NCBI GenBank assembly: GCA_004352715.1
Contig: SCFE01000003.1
Location: 4,955,109-5,019,108 of the forward strand
DNA length: 64,000 nt
From: Hofstenia miamia
Lineage: Eukaryota > Xenacoelomorpha > Acoela
Direction of reading: 5' to 3'
Shown: positions 31,690 to 44,789 of the stretch, one piece after another
How the letters are laid out: each line of letters opens with the position of its first letter
Position numbering within the stretch: the first letter of the stretch is position 1
Made by a program: the position numbers and the translations under genes
Notes under the pieces: model-generated
Database searches by the model: none
What the model saw: only the letters and a program-made list of their open reading frames with translations
What the model was told of the DNA's origin: nothing

Positions 31690-32690
31690 ATGATAAAGAA
31701 AATGTGGATTATATATTAAAAATTGTTGGCGACCTACGGAAGACTTTGCATTTCATAAGTGCGTTTTTGCAAAAGGTGGCGGAAAGCAGAAGGCGATTAC
31801 TTTTCAACATACTTGGCTAAGAGACTACAAATGATTTGATTACATAGACAGTGAAATGCACCGCAGCAGCTGGTTTCTCCCTTGTTTGCTTTTTCTGAAA
31901 GAATCTGAATGAAAGAATCTTGGTATATCGGTAAAAATTCCCTTCACTAACTACAACAAATCCAATGAAGTGCTAAGGAGTTATTCATCCAAAGAGTATC
32001 ACATTGACTGCATGGATCATGCCGCACTACCTAAAGGTCAATATGAAGGTACCGCTAGGAGAATTGACACGGAAACTGTATCCTTAGTTAACGAGAATTA
32101 TAAACAAAATTAGCAAGTGCTACCGACTATCACTGCTCTCTACTGTGCAAAACAAGTCGTTTTTCGAAGACTTCATTATGACAAAATTGATTTTGGGAAG
32201 CCCGCTTCTACGAATGAAATGAAGATAATTTTATCGGTCTGGTTAAACTGCTCACCGAACACAATCTTGTTCTTAAGGACCATGAAGCTCAGTGCAAAAC
32301 ACGTATATCCACACTAGCAAGACTGTTTAAAATGAGATAAATGTTATTGCTGACAATATAGTACACGATAATTTTCGGAAATGTTTGAAACAGTGCCCTC
32401 ACTTCTTTATTATCGCTGATGAAACGGCAAGTCATGGCAGGGAAATACTTTCTGTTTGCCTTCGATTCTTGAATTTCCAAGTAAACCACATCGTAACACC
32501 AAAGCCGTTATACGCTAAAAGCATTCTAGATACACAATCAACTCAAAAGATTGATATCAAAGACTGTAAGAGACAGTCGTATGATACAACAGCCTCAATG
32601 AGTTTGGACAACAACAGAGTACAATCAGAAATTCGAAAACTCGCCCTTTTTGCTGTTTATCAGTGATGCTGTCTGCATTCGCTGAATCTT
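31690..32690 (+). pseudogene. hAT-type (DUF4371 / ZMYM1-like) transposase remnant
   Basis: Pieces in changing frames follow the order of this family. A TTF-type finger region reads FQHTWLRDYK at about 31798. FTNYNKSNEVLRSYSSKEYH at about 31944 corresponds to the F-NW-KA--F--H--S--H block. ITALYCAKQ with RRLHYD corresponds to the LARQ-LALRGH block. HFFIIADETASHGREILSVC with LRF corresponds to the Y-I--DET-D-S--EQLS-C-RYV catalytic Asp segment of DUF4371. Stops and shifts occur throughout. The C-terminal part, with the remaining hAT motifs, is absent after about 32690. Non-functional. Confidence 0.8.
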
Positions 32691-34385
32691 TCAATCGTCC
32701 ATGGATGCAAGTAGACATAAAACATACAGATAGCGTGCTTTGTTTTAAGATTTAAAATTTCTAAGTATTTCTCAACTGTTTCTAAAACTGTTTCTGAAGC
32801 AAAATTACTTGATTCACATACAAAATATTAATAGTAATCCTTGCATATTTCATGGAATACCTAAAAAATTGTCTTTAAGGTTTTCTACGGATGATCCATA
32901 ACCTTAAAAACAATTCAGAAATATCTATCTTTTCTTATAAAGTTAAAAATCGATTTCGTCGCCGTATACCACGGCAAAATTTCATTTATTGCGGTGGTTT
33001 GCAATGAACTTTTTTTTCTTTGCAATGGAAATTTCTTAGAAAATCTGTACAGCGCTCATTTCTAATTTGAATGTTTTTAAATGAATAAAAGTTGCATCGC
33101 AATTATGGGACGCTGCCCCAAACTAATGAAATTATTTACCAATTCCCACTCGCAATTTTTTGAAAAAACATTACCCAACAAACTCGCAACCCGCGCTGTA
33201 TACTCATCTCACAACCACCCTTGCTCTCAAACAACTTGGCTTTCATAAAAACAAGATAAAAATCAAATTCATAAAGATTGAAAAGCAAAAAATGCACAAG
33301 GGCTTAAAATGCTTCTAAAGAAATGTTGATAACAATCAGTAATTCGGCGAAAAAATGAATTTCTGAAAATTGTCAATTGTGGACGAAAATATATCTAGAC
33401 AAAATATCAATTACTTGTAATTCACAAAACTCGCAGCCATATGTAGAGGACGTTACTTAATGGTTTACTTTAAACGCGATGTCTCTTGTTAAACAAACTA
33501 TATAATGTTAAGCAAAATAACATTTGTGTCCCTTCACGTTCCGCCAAAATTTAAAAAAGAAATACCCCGGTAAGTAGGTCAACGCCGTCCCACTAAGTCT
33601 CCCGAGAATGCCCCCTGCCTATTACTAGGCTATTGCAATGCATCATAAGTTCTTATTTATGGTTTTGCGATCTACTCAGACTAAGAATAACAACATAACA
33701 ACCAAATGTTACCTCATGCTGTGCAGTTTATTAATGATAAAATATTTTGGTATAAGTAAGCCGCAACATTTGGAAACAAAATAATCAAGAAATTATTGCA
33801 GTCATTTTAATATTGAATTTTGGTAACAAACAAATTAACCAGAAATAACGGTTGTAAGAGAGAGAATTTAAAAGATGATCCCGAATACATCGACAAAATT
33901 TCTTTAATGTTAAATGATATTGGCTAAATAATCACTCAAATGCACTCATACAGTTAAAGCAATTCCAGCTTACATGCGTAAATCCGGAATTGTTGTACAT
34001 GATTTCAGATTTTTCAAAGACTGGACCAATGCTAGGGTCACCATTGCTTTGCAAACATACACTTTTTATATTTAATGACACTACAATTTTTTTAATTTAC
34101 TACATCCTTGTTTTGGGCGACATATATTACAAGGGCAGACGATATAATGGGAGCAAGGATCTTCAATAGTATAATTTGTATTGAAAAACATCCAAAAAGT
34201 CTTTTAAGTTGTGAATTACATCTTTTGTTGCATTAAGAAAATAAAATTGAGGTCTTCAAATGAATAAAATTTGCTAATGGAACCACTCGATGGATTTTCT
34301 ACACATTTTGCTTTCAAAGATGATGTGATTTGAACTTCTTAGATTTGAACGACGTACAGTTTTAAAACATACAAAGTTATAGATT
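32691..34385. other. region without a recognised gene
   Basis: AT-rich noncoding sequence. A GC-richer patch at 33560-33650 (ACCCCGGTAAGTAGG) is of unknown nature. Confidence 0.5.
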
Positions 34386-34389
34386 TTAA

Positions 34390-35790
34390 AATCAAGTTTA
34401 TTATCTAAGAGCTATTAAAGAGCAAAAGATCCAAAAGGTGAAGTTTAAAAGAGATAAGCAAAATATTTAATAGAATTAAGCGAGACTTGAAATTTTTTGT
34501 TGTATTATCAAACGATTGACATACCAAATTGGGGAAGTATAAAGAAGAGCCGGCAAAATCAATGAATTATAGAGATTCTTTTTTATTTGAAGTTAGTATT
34601 GAATGGTATAGTTCTTATGATAGAAATACAAGATTTGTTACATGATTTCAATTTCTTTGATATATGTTCACTCCAAGAGAAATTATTTGAGATAGTAATG
34701 CCAAGATCTTTAACAGAAGATGAAGAATCTAATCGTACATCATTAGTTAGTAGCTTCTGGAGCTATTACAGTACATGTAAGTAGTTGAAATTGCTCAAAG
34801 TTAAATTCCATTTTGTTTTCTTTTGCCCACAACAAAAACAGGTTCAGATCTGATTTGAAAATCAGTGCAGGTTTGAACTATTATGTTTGTATCATCAGCA
34901 AATAGAAGTGGCATTGCATCAATACATTGATCAGGTAAATCATTTGTAAGGAAAATAAAAAGTAGAGGTCCAAGCACAGATCCCTGTGGGACACCACTAG
35001 AAAGTGGAAGCAAATCAGATTTTTTGTTGTTTATGATAACTTTTTGAGTTCTATTTAATAAGAATGATGCAATTAAATTTAGTATATAGTAGCTTACTGC
35101 ATGATTTCTTCCATATATCAGGGCTATGTATACATAACTTTTAATTATTTACTCTTAGTTCAATTTTGAACAGGCCTGAAACAGAAATTAACTGAAATAA
35201 TTACTTGAAAAGAAATTGCCTTAACTGAGGCAAGGATAAAAACATTCAAAATGTTATTGTGTGTATTTTAGCTGAACAGAAATTGCTATTCACATTAGCG
35301 TCTATTTAAAGAAGCACTGTTATGGCTCCGCTGGAACAATCAGTTCAATTTGATTTACCGTGAACTGGGGCTAACATTGGACTAAGACCAAAAATGAACT
35401 ACAGAAGCACGAATTTCAAATATTACTCATAATATTTGTCCATTTTGTTAAAAATAGAAACCAATTTGAGAATCAAATTTCATTTGAGGGTGCTTGGACC
35501 GAATTGGCACAAATTTGACAGAAACCTTTAAAAGGCTGGTACCGCAGGGTCCTTAACACTAGTTGTGGAAGAGGTAGAAAATTAATGGAAAGCATGAAAA
35601 TATTCTTAAAATATTTGAGGAAATTGAATGGAAGACAATGATTTCTTTGGTAAAGGTTTAAAAATATAACCTTTTCAAATAGGATTCCAATTTTAGCCAA
35701 AATACTTATTGGTGTATAATTTTTAATATTTGCTTTGCATCTGCTTTTTAAGATTGATCTAATGTAGTATGTTTTCATTTTAATATATTG
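34390..35790 (-). pseudogene. jockey/CR1-like non-LTR retrotransposon reverse transcriptase, broken
   Basis: Minus strand. 35473-35778 encodes KSRCKANIKNYTPISILAKI and FEKVIFLNLY, the RT finger block (NYRPISIL, FEKVI). 34801-35110 continues with LNLIASFLLNRTQKVIINN and SGVPQGSVLGPLLFIFLTND, then FADDTNIIV, the catalytic motif. 34390-34790 follows with SVKDLGITISNNFSWSEHIS and KKNLYNSLILPALLYTSPIW, the thumb and connection segment. At least two frameshifts are present. The palm segment between 35110 and 35470 is missing or replaced by unrelated DNA. The order on the minus strand is consistent with one element. Confidence 0.9.
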
Positions 35791-35830
35791 CTACATATTT
35801 ACTTATGCATTCCTCCAAGCAATAGCATAC

Positions 35831-36363
35831 ATGGAGTCCATAAAGTCTTTAGACAATTTTAAAAATTCATTAATATTACAACTGAAGTTAGAAATCTCTG
35901 AAATATTTAAAGAATATCAAATAAACAGCCATATATCCTCTTTCAGCAAGATGGAGCACCGCCTCATTGGGGATTAAAAGTTAGTGAATTTTTTGGATTA
36001 AAAAAGTCCTGCCCGCTGGATTGGAGGAGGTGGCCTCCTCGTTCCTCAGATACAACACCAGTGGAATTTTTTGTGGGATTACGTGAAGGATGTTGCCTAC
36101 AGCACCAAAGTAATGGACATCAGGGACCTTAAGGAAAGAATAACTGCTGCTGTGAATACAATTGATGAAGAAATGTTAAGAAGAATGTGGATATTGTTTA
36201 GATGTCCTCCGTGCTACAAATGTGGCTCACATAGAAATATATTAATGTTTGGAATAAAAACTTGCATATTTACTTGATATTATTTACACATTTCAGAGAT
36301 CTCCAACTTCAGTTATAATATTAATGAATTCCTAAAATTGTCTAAAGACTTTATGGACACCCT
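35831..36363 (+). mobile_element. internally deleted mariner-like element with long TIRs
   Basis: The first about 75 bp (from GGAGTCCATAAAGTCTTTAG) and the last about 70 bp (ending CTAAAGACTTTATGGACACC) are inverted copies that differ at few positions, flanked by TA-rich DNA. Between them only the C-terminal part of a transposase survives. FQQDGAPPHWGLKV holds the second catalytic Asp, WPPRS is the usual pre-catalytic block, FFLWDYVKD follows, then DLKERITAAVNTIDEEML. The segment up to and including the first Asp is deleted and one base is missing near 36070. The TIR pair could still be recognised by a matching active transposase. Confidence 0.9.
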
Positions 36364-36959
36364 ATATATTGGCCTTCTACTACAATGAAAATTGATTACA
36401 TACAGAAAATGAAAACTATTTTTCATTTAACATACATAATGGGTGAGTGCAATTTTCCTTCACCTGAAATTTCTTATGCTATTTCACCGAATGAATATAA
36501 TCAAATAATTTTTGACTTTTTAATATCAATTCATTAAAATAAAATTGTTTACTTCCCAAAACAAATCAATGCAAATACACTTGATTTAATAATTACGAAT
36601 GATATTCATTTATAAAATAATTGAAGTTCTTACATATCTCACTACTAAGCATTTCTAATCACGGTCGTATTTTCTTGAATATAAATATTTCATTGGCTAC
36701 CATAAATGATCTAAACAGGTTAATGATGTTGAAAATTCATTTGGTAAATCGAAATATATTTTTGACTTGATAGACTATGAAAACTTAACAGCTTTGATTT
36801 CACTCAATGAGACGGCAAAATATACTGAAGTATACCCTAATTTCTTGTACAATGAATTACTTATAGAGGTCAACGGTTTATGAAATTACTAACGAGTACT
36901 CAACTACATTCTCCTAAGAAGAGAAATAAAAGAAAAAATTTTGAAATATATCTATGTAC

Positions 36960-37109
36960 ATTTATATATATATATTTATATATATATATATATATATATT
37001 TATAATAACTATCAATCTATATATATATATAATATCTTTATATATAATATGTCTATATATATATTATCTATATATAATATGTCTATATATATATTTATGT
37101 ATGTATATA

Positions 37110-37142
<33 letters not shown>
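36960..37142. repeat. long imperfect (TA)n cluster
   Basis: Several TA arrays are separated by short spacers with ATATTTATA and ATATGTCTATA units. The open frames of Ile/Tyr repeats on both strands are translations of this array. Confidence 0.95.
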
Positions 37143-37144
<2 letters not shown>

Positions 37145-37150
<6 letters not shown>

Positions 37151-38710
37151 GACAAATTTTTGGGAACACGTATCAATTTCAACATTTTTGTATTTTGCAC
37201 TTATAAAACACAATGTAAAAGCAGTATAAGGATAAAATTTACTAACAATATAATAACCCAATGTGGAAAATAAACAGTAATATTAAATTCATAAAAATCA
37301 TTTGCTTTTTGAAAGCATTAAATTGTAGAATGCTCTTTATCTGTTTATGCAATGAATTCTAATTTTTTATAGCGATATTAATGAATGACGTCTCAAGACA
37401 ATTTTATCTATTTTCAGTGCAGGTGAATTTTTGGTCTCTGGAGTTATATTTATGAATATAGTCAGGCATTGAAATCGTATTATAAGGTGTTAATTTCTTG
37501 ATGAGTCTAAAGATGTCAACATGTCAACATGACAAGCTGGTTTGGAAAAAGGATTGATTTGGAAATGTAGTCTTCCATTCTGGAAAAGTTTTTGAAGAAA
37601 AATTTAATGACCATCCTAATAGGATATAGTGGTTCTTGAAAACTTCATTTTTGCTGTCAGTAAATAGCATATTAGCATAATTTTGATGACTCAATATAAA
37701 TACATGTAAAAATTAGATTGTCTCACAAACTGGTAATTGCATTACTATCATTGACATATTTCTCATGCCCAAGCTAAATCTTAAACTATTGCATTAATGT
37801 GAGATTCACAATTAGCTTCGAGTAAAAAATCACTAATTTTTTGAAATTGTCTAAAGTCGGAACCTTAAGTAATATCATGAATAATTTTTCCCCAAAATCT
37901 TTGATGGTTATCTGAGCAGTCAAGATTATATCATTTTTTTAAAAAGTTTTATATTTGGTACATTGAGTTTAATTTTACAGTGCACAACAACATTAACAGC
38001 TCAAAAAAGTAATAAAATATTTCTATATTTAACAAGGCTTGCTGTATTTTGAACTTATTCTAGATCCTTAAACTTTAGGAGGAGTTTGGATATTTTTTGC
38101 ATCGCATTGGAATCTTTTGAAATATATTTTTCCAAAAGATGCATATTTTAATATCAATTTTGGCAAAAAGTTACATATATTGACTTATAATTTTGACAAA
38201 AAAAATATTTCCTTTGAAACAGCTTATATATATATATATATATATCGAAGAAGCAAGACAACAAAAGGCTTTGCGCAATAGGGCCTATAGATATTTTTCT
38301 ATATACCTATGTTTTATAAATTAAATAACACTTCACAGTTCTGCACTGTTTTTTACAAATGGTTTTATGCTGACAAGTACTAGTTAATTCAAACACTAAA
38401 ATGAGATACTAATTTTAATCATATTCTTAATTTGAAAATATTTAAGTGCTTTAGAACTGCATTGTTGAACCGTAGACAGTTACAATAAATGCATACATGA
38501 GCTTAATTAGGGTCAATACTGCATTAAATGATTTTGCCATTTATGTATATGCTCATTTTGCAACAAGATGAGGCGACTCCTCACGCTTGGATTAAGAAAA
38601 ATAGGCAATTACACTAAGCAGAAACTACTGTTTAAAATGATTTATTAATCATCAACTACGAACTACTACAGAGCAGTACTGATATCGATAAACACCATAT
38701 GATTATATTT
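37145..38710. other. region without a recognised gene
   Basis: AT-rich. It may include the 3' UTR of the LINE fragment at 38716. A short TA array lies at about 38227-38245. Confidence 0.5.
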
Positions 38711-38715
38711 ATCAA

Positions 38716-38905
38716 CTAAGGTACTCTAAATTTTAATGAATATCTTTTCGTTACTTTACGTTCATTTAGGATGTATTCGCGTATTACTTTTTTAGAAATT
38801 GAAGATGATCGCAAATTCAAGGGCAATTCATTAAAGACCTCCGCTGCTTTCACGAAAAAAGATTTAGAATCGAAGCTGTTTTTCAATTGTATTGATCTTA
38901 GTGAA
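38716..38905 (-). pseudogene. C-terminal end of a non-LTR retrotransposon ORF2
   Basis: The minus strand reads FDSKSFFVKAAEVFNELPLN and then LRSSSISKKVIREYIL, ending with a stop at 38716-38718. This is the widespread SFFVRAAKVWNSLP-x-LR pattern found at the end of jockey/CR1-like RT proteins. Weaker similarity to the preceding connection segment may extend to about 39230. The RT core is not present. Confidence 0.75.
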
Positions 38906-39642
38906 TGTTTTTAATTTTGAGTTGAACTTTAAATGGAAACTTATGCCATTTGAAAATATAGAAATTTCCCTGAAAGTATGTTAATATAATAAATTAAGGA
39001 GATGTAGAAGAGATATCTTGAAGGTCTCATAATTTCAAAGCCTTTAAAGAATTTTGTAACCTGTGTGAACCTGGAAACATTTGCAATTTTTTCAATAGCA
39101 TAATTTTTCAATTAATTAATTTTGTTCCACTTAGTTATGTATTTCCCTAAAGTAAATTGTGATCCGTAACTGATTATTCTGTATAAATGTGCACGATAGT
39201 AGTTGATAAAGAATGTTTTTGGAAATATATTTCTGGTAACTACATGGTATGGTAACTACAGAAAAGAAGCGGTCGCATTCATGTGGTTTTTGATTTATAT
39301 TTTATTTGAGAATCTTATTTTACTTGAACTATACAATATCAATGCAAAATGCTGTATGAAATGAAATGCATTCTATCATAATTCAATCACATTTGCACAA
39401 ACAGACTATTAATTAATTATAGACGTCCGGTCAAAAATAATGAGAAAAAAATTTGAAATAGAATGACTTTTTAACGACAGTACACAAGTCTTTTCATCTC
39501 ATTAAAGAGCCATACTCTTGAGGGTCACGCACAATCAACAATAGTACACACTAAATCGGACCAGGTGCTTCATTCATTATCACTAAGCATGTCTCATCAA
39601 GATGCAAGAAAAGTTCTGCAATATCTTTACTATACAGGAACC

Positions 39643-40048
39643 CAGAGATGGGCATTGGCCGCGCAGCTCTTGGGGTGTATTTGGGCCGAAGAAATAGAAA
39701 AGTCGGCCTGACAAAATGGGCTGAATTTAAAAAAGCTCTCTATTCCGTAACAGGGCATGCAAATAAACTGAATTTTATATAAGTCATAATTATTAAGTTG
39801 AAAAATAAAATTTACATTTTGGAGATTTTACGTTAGTATCATATACTTTTCTAAATGTCAATTTAGAATTTTCCATTTCAGTGTTCAGATTTTATTTAGA
39901 AGTATCTATCATGCCAAGTTTTGGTGGAGCAAACCGACAAATTTAAAAGATTTTTTTGACAACATGGGCCCAAAATGTTCCGAGTTCACATTAATTTAAG
40001 TAGGTCGAACAGGCTTGGGCCTAAAATTTCGGCCTATGTCCAACTCTG
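39643..40048. mobile_element. 406-bp hAT MITE with TIRs and target duplication
   Basis: The left end CAGAGATGGGCATTGGCC and the right end (reverse complement) CAGAGTTGGACATAGGCC match at 15 of 18 positions. Flanking 8-mers CAGGAACC and CTGGATCC agree at 6 of 8. There is no transposase inside. It interrupts a short plus-strand frame (MSHQDARKVLQYLYYTGT) that begins at 39590, which may belong to another old transposon. Confidence 0.8.
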
Positions 40049-40354
40049 CTGGATCCGCAGAAAACAAAAATATACTCTAGCTATCGGGTAGATACCCAAA
40101 AATATTTTACAGAAGCTTTAAAAAGTTGACTAAAACGAACACTGCAAAAAGCAAGGAAAGAAGTTGCACATGTTTTAAATTAACTGGAAATGAACGGAAA
40201 AGCTTTGTCAAAATTGCTTTACAAAACTCATTTCACAAAACTCCCTCGGATTTGATGGATTCTTCAGTAAGAAAGCGCGACCCATCAAACTTCAAGACAT
40301 ACCAAAAATTTCCTCAGAGAAAAAAATCTGCGAATTTTGCAAGGGCCTGCTAAA

Positions 40355-41254
40355 CCAATAAACATTTTTGTTGAAGTAACGTTTCACTAACGTTGATTTA
40401 GTGACATACAGGCGTTGCATGGACATTGCAGAAACGTTGAATTTAGAACAAACTGGTTGCTTGGACGTGTTCATTACCATCAGAGGAACGTTGCAAGAAC
40501 ATTGAATTCGCAACTTTACGTATAAATCAAAAAACCAATGCGTTAACATCTTTTAAAAGTTTATAACAGTTTAGCAGCAGTTAATTCATTAAACAACAAT
40601 AAATAATATCACCATAAAATTATAATACAAAGCTTTGTATTCCAGAGACTAACCACTTGACAAAGATGCATATCACAATACATGCACTAAATAAATACAC
40701 ATAATAAAATATGCATGCATTCAAGAAATATCAATTGATATAACGTAACATTACTAAAGATGTAGTTATTGAAATATTAAGCATATTCATTTGCTTTAGA
40801 AATGTGCTATATATTCATTAGCAATTTGGTAATAATTTTGGATAATATTAATTTAAATCAAAAGCTTCAATTTTGAATAGAATTTGAAATAATTGTTTAA
40901 ACATACATAAAAGATATATAGTAAACAATAGCTTGGCAAATTTTCAAACAATTCTAAGTTAGTGCTGACACTATGCATAAATTATTCTTACATCTCTTTG
41001 ATTATGTGCCAGTAAAATTATTTATAAGTTGAAATTTTTGCTTTTTGGACAAATTGGCGTAAAATAATATAATTTTTTGGTTTTCATATACTTAGCGCCA
41101 AATATAAGTATAAATAGATACATACTTGCATTCTTGAGCTGTTGTTAAATACTAATTAAATTTGGTTGAATTTTGGTGACAAATGCATGTGTAACGTGCT
41201 TATTTCAAATTCAACCAAATTTCAAAGTTGCTACAACCAAAAATGTTTATTGGG
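40355..41254. mobile_element. about 900-bp non-autonomous element with short TIRs
   Basis: The left end CCAATAAACATTTTTG and right end (reverse complement) CCAATAAACATTTTTGG match exactly over 16 bp, followed by similar GTTG-AAGTAAC / GTTGTAGCAAC segments. Repeated AACGTT and GTTGCA motifs occur in the left 200 bp. No target duplication was found and no protein is encoded. The superfamily is undetermined. Confidence 0.6.
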
Positions 41255-41589
41255 AACTCACCAGACCTTTCACCTATATAAAATTTGCTATCGATTGATA
41301 TAAATTTTGTCACTGTGCGTGTTTTTATTGCCAAATAATTGAAAATATTTTGTTTTTCATTTTTTTACAAGAGCTATTAATAATTTAAATAATCCCAAAG
41401 CCTGGAGAACGAGCAAGCAATGTTGTTAAACATGTTAGGTATTAGGTACCACTTCCCATTAGAAAAATATTAAATTTCTTCTTGTCAAATTTGTTTCAAA
41501 AACATTTCGCCTGCCGTTGCAGTAAAGCATCATTTTTAAGAATCTGAATATAATTTGATCACGGAATTCACTGCACAAATAGCAAGCTA

Positions 41590-41715
41590 TTAATGGACCA
41601 ACAATGGGCCATTGAAGTTGTCATTGATGGCCATTATTGTCAGATGACAGCCTGGGAATTAATGGGCCAGTGATGTATTCCCGAGAATGATCCATTCATG
41701 GGCCAATAATGGATT
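41590..41715. repeat. GGCCATTATTGG-rich repeat fragment
   Basis: Contains AATGGGCCATTGAAG, GATGGCCATTATTG, AATGGGCCAGTGATG and ATGGGCCAATAATGG, the same word set as the MITE at 49535-50006. It is probably a fragment or a relative of that family. Confidence 0.5.
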
Positions 41716-42859
41716 AAGATTAATATCTTCTCAGAGAAGTGATCATACAAAATTCAAACATTTTTTTAGAAATGATTAAACGTAATTGTACTGAATTAAG
41801 CTTTATATGTGTAGTGCAATATAAAAGTACATTTCTTAGCATAACATATAAAGCTTACTGTTTTCTGTTCAAATTCATAGTAGTTATGAAAAAGGAAGCG
41901 TTGGAAAGAGAGTTTAACAATTTGAAAATTTGGCAGCTTTTAGAAAGTTGAAGTCAGAATTCAAAATGAAGTGCAAGAGATTTGCCGAGGTTATAAGGAT
42001 CCAAAATTAGGAAAAGCAATGCTGTACAGGATCGGTGTACTGTAGGAAAAGGGAAGACTATAAACTGCAAGAAAAGAGCTTATGCAAAAATTTGTTGAGG
42101 AAACTGATAAGCTGAGAAAGTATATGAAAGGACACATCAGGCAAAAGTGAATATGAAGCTTGAGAAATAGGAAGGAAGGTTTATCAAGGAACTATATGTA
42201 ATAGAAAGGAAGATTGTTCAGAAGCAAGTAGACACATTGGAGAAGACAATTAGAAAGTGTGGATTGGAGTTTAGATTAGGAAAGAGGGGAAGATGTACTA
42301 CGCCAGTCATGAGATACTCTGCTAGAATATGTGGAATATGAATGAAGTAAAGGAACTAGATAGGTAGCACAGGAAGATACAAGCAGCAGAGAGAACATTC
42401 AACTGTACATGTGAGGGTCAGTATGGAGCTAAGCAAGGTAAAAACAGAGGGTGATGAAAATAAACAATACCAAAATAGAATAGAGCCAGAAGGGCAAGCA
42501 AGGTATTGGTAGAATATTGGAGAATATAGATAAAACTGCGACAATGTGAGCAAAACTGAAGAAAGCAACGAAGGTACTCATAATGGTGGCATATGAATAA
42601 GCAGTCAGACAAACTGGGTGAAGAAGCACAGAGATAGAAAAGCTGAGATAAGCAACAAATGTAGGTGTTAAAGTACTCAGCAAGCATATTTGGATAATAA
42701 GAAAGCCAGAGAGGGATATCTGGAAATTACTAGCCACAGATAGAGCATTTAACTTAAAGCGAATGCCTCATCAATTATTCAAATCATACACTAATGACAC
42801 AGTCTCACAACAACCAACATTTTGGAAATCTCTACCGTGGAAAATTTAAGACTTGAGCA

Positions 42860-43940
42860 CCTTCACTGGAGACTCATAAAAATAGTATCTAAAAAACCAA
42901 TGTCAGAAGAAGTCGTCATTACAAATGCACATGGTATATGATCTTCACAAATAAATGTATTGAACAACCTTGCCACAATCAGAGACAACCACAGATTCAT
43001 TACAATACTCAATAACTCAAATAAACATGTCTCACTACGAACTAAGGACATAACAATCACTGGAATCCCACTGGAAAAAGTCATGAAAAAGAATAAACCC
43101 ATTCTAATCTCAGATAAAGATGACTGTCAAAAAAATCAATCTAACTGGAGATTCACATCCTCGCCTAACAGCAGAGGAAAGAAACACAATCAATGAGATA
43201 CTCACACAAAATGCAGCCATGTTCAACAATGACAAACTCAGCATTGGTAAAGCCATCAGTTTTGAACACATCTGATAAACCAATACAACAACCATGCAGA
43301 TGGGTACCACCTCAAATTCAAAAACAATATGCAAAGACAATATCAGATCTCCTCAACAATGGAATATTTAGAAGAAGTCAAAGTCCATATGCATCCCCAA
43401 TAGTTTTCATCAAAAATGGTGAAAAACATCAATTGTGCATAGACTTCCACCAATTAAATGAAGTAGCCAAAAGGAAGCAAAACATTTACCATGAGTAGAT
43501 GATATCCTATATGATGCAGCAAAATTTAAGATCTTTTCCACATTGGATTTATGTAAATTGTACTGGCAGGTACCAATGCGCCCAAATGATATAGAAAAAA
43601 CTATTTGATTGGCTGCACATGGTCTTTGCATTATGCAGTGCCCTGGCAGCATTCCAAAGCTATGTCAGAAAAATCTTGCTTAATGACAGAGTTAAACTAT
43701 CAAAAGGAATTGCCACCTACATTGATGATATTCTAGTTGGTTCAGAAACCATCCAAGAACATGCTGAACAATTGAACAAAACACTTAAATGTCTATTCAA
43801 TGCTGGACTACACATCAATGCAACCAAATGCAATATCACAAAGCACAAAGTAACTTTCCTCAGCAGAAATATAACACCAGGAAATATTACTGTCAAAGAC
43901 AACACCAAACTACTAATTGACAAAATACAAGCTCCTTGAA
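42860..43940 (+). pseudogene. Ty3/Gypsy pol: protease-RT linker and reverse transcriptase
   Basis: 42960-43100 has NNLATIRDNHRFITILNNSN, the segment typical of the region before RT. 43193-43498 reads QKQYAKTISDLLNNGIFRRS, then SPYASPIVFIK and LCIDFHQLNE, the first RT blocks. A new frame gives FSTLDLCKLYWQVPM, where the LDL segment provides the first catalytic Asp. 43619-43939 carries an LCSALAAFQ block and the active-site motif YIDDIL (the YxDD box is intact), then KCNITKHKVTFL and the end of the palm. There are at least three frame breaks or stops. Confidence 0.9.
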
Positions 43941-44530
43941 ATATTACAAAATGTTCATCCCCAATCTAGCAGAGAAAATATTTCAAAATTCAAATCTTCT
44001 AAAAAAGACAAATGATTTCACATGGAGCTGGCAACACCAAGAAGAACTCACCTCATTAAAATCTGAAATGAAAAAAATCCAATCACTAAATTCACTGAAA
44101 CCCTTACATATTGGACTGCAATGCAAGCAATGTAGCAATTCAAAATGGAAATGAGAAACCAATCCAATGGTTTAGTCATAAATTATAATAAACTGAACTC
44201 AACTATGGTGCAACCAAGCTAGAAATGCTGGCCCTAGTATAAACTCTCAAGAAATTCCACCACTTTCTAATTAGTGAAAAAACCTTTACAGTACAAACAG
44301 AAAATAGCAGCCTATGCTGGCTAAAGAAATATGCTGGTGATCACTCATACATAATAGCAAAATGGATGGAATACTTAAACAAGGTCCACTTCAACATTGA
44401 ACACTGAAAAGGAAAGATGCATACCAACAGAAATATATGGACTGCTCTGTGCAGTGAAAATGCAACCTCAAAAAAGAACAGGGAAAAGTTAGAGACTTTC
44501 ATTTCATCCCAGCATGCCAATATAAAAATC
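43936..44530 (+). pseudogene. Ty3/Gypsy RNase H domain
   Basis: 43936-44154 holds the RT-RNaseH connection (YYKMFIPNLAE, then FTWSWQHQEE). From about 44194 the frame reads LNYGATKLEMLAL, the conserved E-LA block, then HHFLISEKTFTVQTENSSL, where the usual TDH is TEN, and YIIAKWMEYLNKVHFNIEH. A stop lies where the usual R-G-x-H segment starts. The catalytic Asp of the TD motif is therefore lost. Confidence 0.85.
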
Positions 44531-44789
44531 TACCAGATATAAATACTGATAGGAATGACTATCTGATCACCCCCCTCTTGTCTATAATGATAAAGGAGGA
44601 AATAAATGCCAAAGAAATAGCCACCACTCAAAGAAATGACATCAGTCTAAAACAAAATATAAATTATAGAGTGCTTAAAAGATCCCACCTATCTAATGGT
44701 CAGCGTGGCAACTTGCTATTTCCACAAACAACTGGAAAACAACAAAAAGCAGAATCCTCTATGCCAGCTCAGCAACATGATACTTAATT

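Noticed and set aside
36941-37273. Overlapping Ile/Tyr-repeat frames on both strands
   Set aside because: They are translations of (TA)n arrays.
39590-40353. Possible transposase start (MSHQDARKVLQ) and a 75-codon frame at 40126
   Set aside because: Too short and without catalytic motifs; kept only as a note in the MITE that splits it.
42356-43923. Several minus-strand frames rich in Leu, Ser and Cys
   Set aside because: They are antisense of purine-rich gag/pol-like sequence whose plus-strand frames carry the RT motifs.
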